Assembly (NCBI RefSeq): GCF_015354735.1
Contig: NZ_JACEFJ010000003.1
Location: 372,001-436,000 of the forward strand
Length of the DNA stretch: 64,000 nt
Reading direction: 5' to 3'
Origin: Pararhodonellum marinum
GTDB taxonomy: Bacteria; Bacteroidota; Bacteroidia; Cytophagales; Cyclobacteriaceae
Shown: in pieces, positions 62,813 to 64,000 of the stretch
How positions within the stretch are numbered: position 1 is the stretch's first letter
Layout: the number at the start of each line of letters is the position of its first letter
Made by a program: the position numbers and the translations under genes
The notes under the pieces: generated by a model
The model's input: only the letters and a program-made list of their open reading frames with translations
What the model was told of the DNA's origin: nothing
Database searches by the model: none

Positions 62813-64000
62813 TGAAGCAAAGAATTTTAATGGTTTTGTTTTTCTTTTTGATCCAGGATTATTGCCTTGGTCAAAACCTAAGGCAATTGGACAGAAGAAT
62901 TGATAGTCTGCAAATTCAATATAAAAATGCCTCTTTGGATTCTGTCAGAGTTCAGACGGCCATAAAATTAATGGCTGTGTTGGGCAACAAAGCTTGGATT
63001 GCAACCAATACGGGTCAATTTGCTGGGGCTTATGAAGCCTTCAGGAAGGCTTTTGATTTTTGGGAAAATCCAGAAACCATCAAACTTTTTGAGAAAGTCA
63101 AGCATGATAATGAATATGAAAAAAGCTACTGGAGCATTCTTGCCAATTTAACTTTTAATTATGGCCACCTGATGGGGGCAACAGGAAATATCGAAGAGAG
63201 GCTTTACTACTATCAAAAAGCTTATCAGATAGCCAAAGAACAGGAAGATATGATGAATACTGTTTTTTCCTTAACTGGATTGGCCTTTGTATATCTCACG
63301 AATAATGAATTGGATTCAGCTCAGATGAAAATTGAAGAAGCAAGGTCCTATCCACCGGAATTATACAATTTCGAAGGATATCCTGAAATTAAATACATTG
63401 ATGGTGCAATCAAGCTTAGATTGAAGCTGTATGAACCTGCATTAAACGCTTTTTGGGATGGTCTTGAGGATGCCATTGAAAAGAACTATCCTGTGGGCAA
63501 AGCCACAAATAATCTTGGATTATCAGAGACCTACAGATATCTCAATAATATGGATTCCAGTTACTTTTTTGCAAGACAATCCATAAATGAATTAAGGAGA
63601 ATCCGAGAGATCCAGATGTTTGAAATAGATATTGCCTCGGCTTATCAAAACCTTTACGGGCATTTTCGTCATTTTAACCAGCCTGACAGTGCATTCAGAT
63701 ATTTGGAACAGGCTCAGGTAGAAAGATCAGTTTTGACCAAAAGAAAGTTTGCCAATATGGCTGCTTTTCAACAAGTTCTCTTGATCAGAGAACGAGAACT
63801 CGCAAACCTCGAAAAAGAAAATCTTGCTATTCAGAGTAGATACCGAACTTATTTATTTGTGTTTGTACTGATTGTATTTTTGTTCATAGGGGGCATCCTT
63901 ATTCGTGCCAATCGCCAAAAACAAAAAGCTAACCTGCTGCTTGCCAGGCAAAAAGAGGAAATTCAATCCGCTTTGCATCAGCTCAAATCCACCCAAGCCC
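62812..64000 (+). CDS. TPR-sensor histidine kinase, C-terminus cut by window edge
   Basis: About 396 codons are visible and the gene runs off the window. The product starts with a signal peptide (MKQRILMVLFFFLIQDYCLG), followed by a TPR-like helical region (about 25-330; repeats with ALNAFWDGLEDAIEKN-type helices), a membrane helix (RTYLFVFVLIVFLFIGGIL, about 345-365) and a coiled coil ending in IQSALHQLKSTQA, the same lead-in as in the other kinases of the locus. HisKA and HATPase are expected just beyond the edge. TPR-type periplasmic sensors of this class are common in Bacteroidota. Its ATG overlaps the preceding stop by one base. Confidence 0.85.
   Translation, partial: MKQRILMVLFFFLIQDYCLGQNLRQLDRRIDSLQIQYKNASLDSVRVQTAIKLMAVLGNKAWIATNTGQFAGAYEAFRKAFDFWENPETIKLFEKVKHDNEYEKSYWSILANLTFNYGHLMGATGNIEERLYYYQKAYQIAKEQEDMMNTVFSLTGLAFVYLTNNELDSAQMKIEEARSYPPELYNFEGYPEIKYIDGAIKLRLKLYEPALNAFWDGLEDAIEKNYPVGKATNNLGLSETYRYLNNMDSSYFFARQSINELRRIREIQMFEIDIASAYQNLYGHFRHFNQPDSAFRYLEQAQVERSVLTKRKFANMAAFQQVLLIRERELANLEKENLAIQSRYRTYLFVFVLIVFLFIGGILIRANRQKQKANLLLARQKEEIQSALHQLKSTQA

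Noticed and set aside
1-64000. tRNA, rRNA or insertion-sequence transposase genes
   Set aside because: No cloverleaf-like or rRNA-like sequence and no transposase-like product was recognised on either strand.

Overview
The window reads as chromosome of a Bacteroidota bacterium, most likely a cytophagalean of the Cyclobacteriaceae type. The reasons are the protein families present (DUF2911, DUF6503-like lipoproteins, periplasmic Tricorn-like S41 peptidase, two-component propeller/Y_Y_Y kinases, LytS/LytTR pair), many lipoprotein signals, start codons without clear Shine-Dalgarno sites, and -7 boxes of the TAnnTTTG type. The species assignment is inference.

Positions 1-31624 are ordinary, mostly unlinked housekeeping and envelope genes on both strands: an HrpB-type helicase cut by the window edge, a DUF2911 protein, a Gfo/Idh/MocA oxidoreductase, a cold-shock-domain protein, an SRPBCC protein, a DUF2306 membrane protein coupled to a WG-repeat-like lipoprotein, an Xre/MbcA/ParS antitoxin with a RES toxin, a DASS (SLC13) transporter, a LytS/LytTR two-component pair, MsrB, a tightly packed four-gene minus-strand run (lipoprotein, GT-C-type membrane protein, DUF6503-like lipoprotein, GNAT acetyltransferase), an MFS permease and a large Tricorn-like peptidase. 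Intergenic DNA holds a three-copy tandem repeat of about 240 bp (2487-3145), a short TIGR01777-type gene remnant (13407-13490), and one copy of an interspersed element with inverted ends (27276-27359).

Positions 32489-64000 form a dense, one-strand sensor-kinase locus. Three membrane kinases with periplasmic beta-propellers (32489, 36411, 40465) are followed by a single-domain response regulator (44367), two giant soluble kinases of 2547 and 2723 residues (44780, 52425), a FIST-domain sensor (60593), a 351-residue minimal soluble kinase (61757) and a TPR kinase cut by the window end (62812). From 40465 onward the genes are 29 bp apart or less, or overlap by 1-4 bp, so they look like one operon. 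All kinases carry closely similar HisKA/HATPase cores, and only one receiver domain is present, so they probably converge on it.

The giant kinases are the standout. Each has an NTF2-like N-terminal domain, then a tandem array (11 and 12 copies) of GAF-like modules of about 190 residues. Each module begins with a conserved helix carrying the pattern ALE(R/K)VR..(T/S).AM and ends with a TRFLDLQKAE-like helix. The module centres differ in type and order, while the joining DNA is nearly constant, as expected for a sensor assembled by module shuffling. In addition, small interspersed DNA repeats (palindromes with a CCTGCC-N5-GGCAGG stem, 7-bp direct repeats, a 24-bp repeat with a GAGCGGAGTCGAAG core, and a long hairpin) lie in frame inside the kinase genes. 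They repeatedly occur at the same two places: the linker within HisKA and the loop after the HATPase N-box. This is the best candidate for an undescribed phenomenon in the window.
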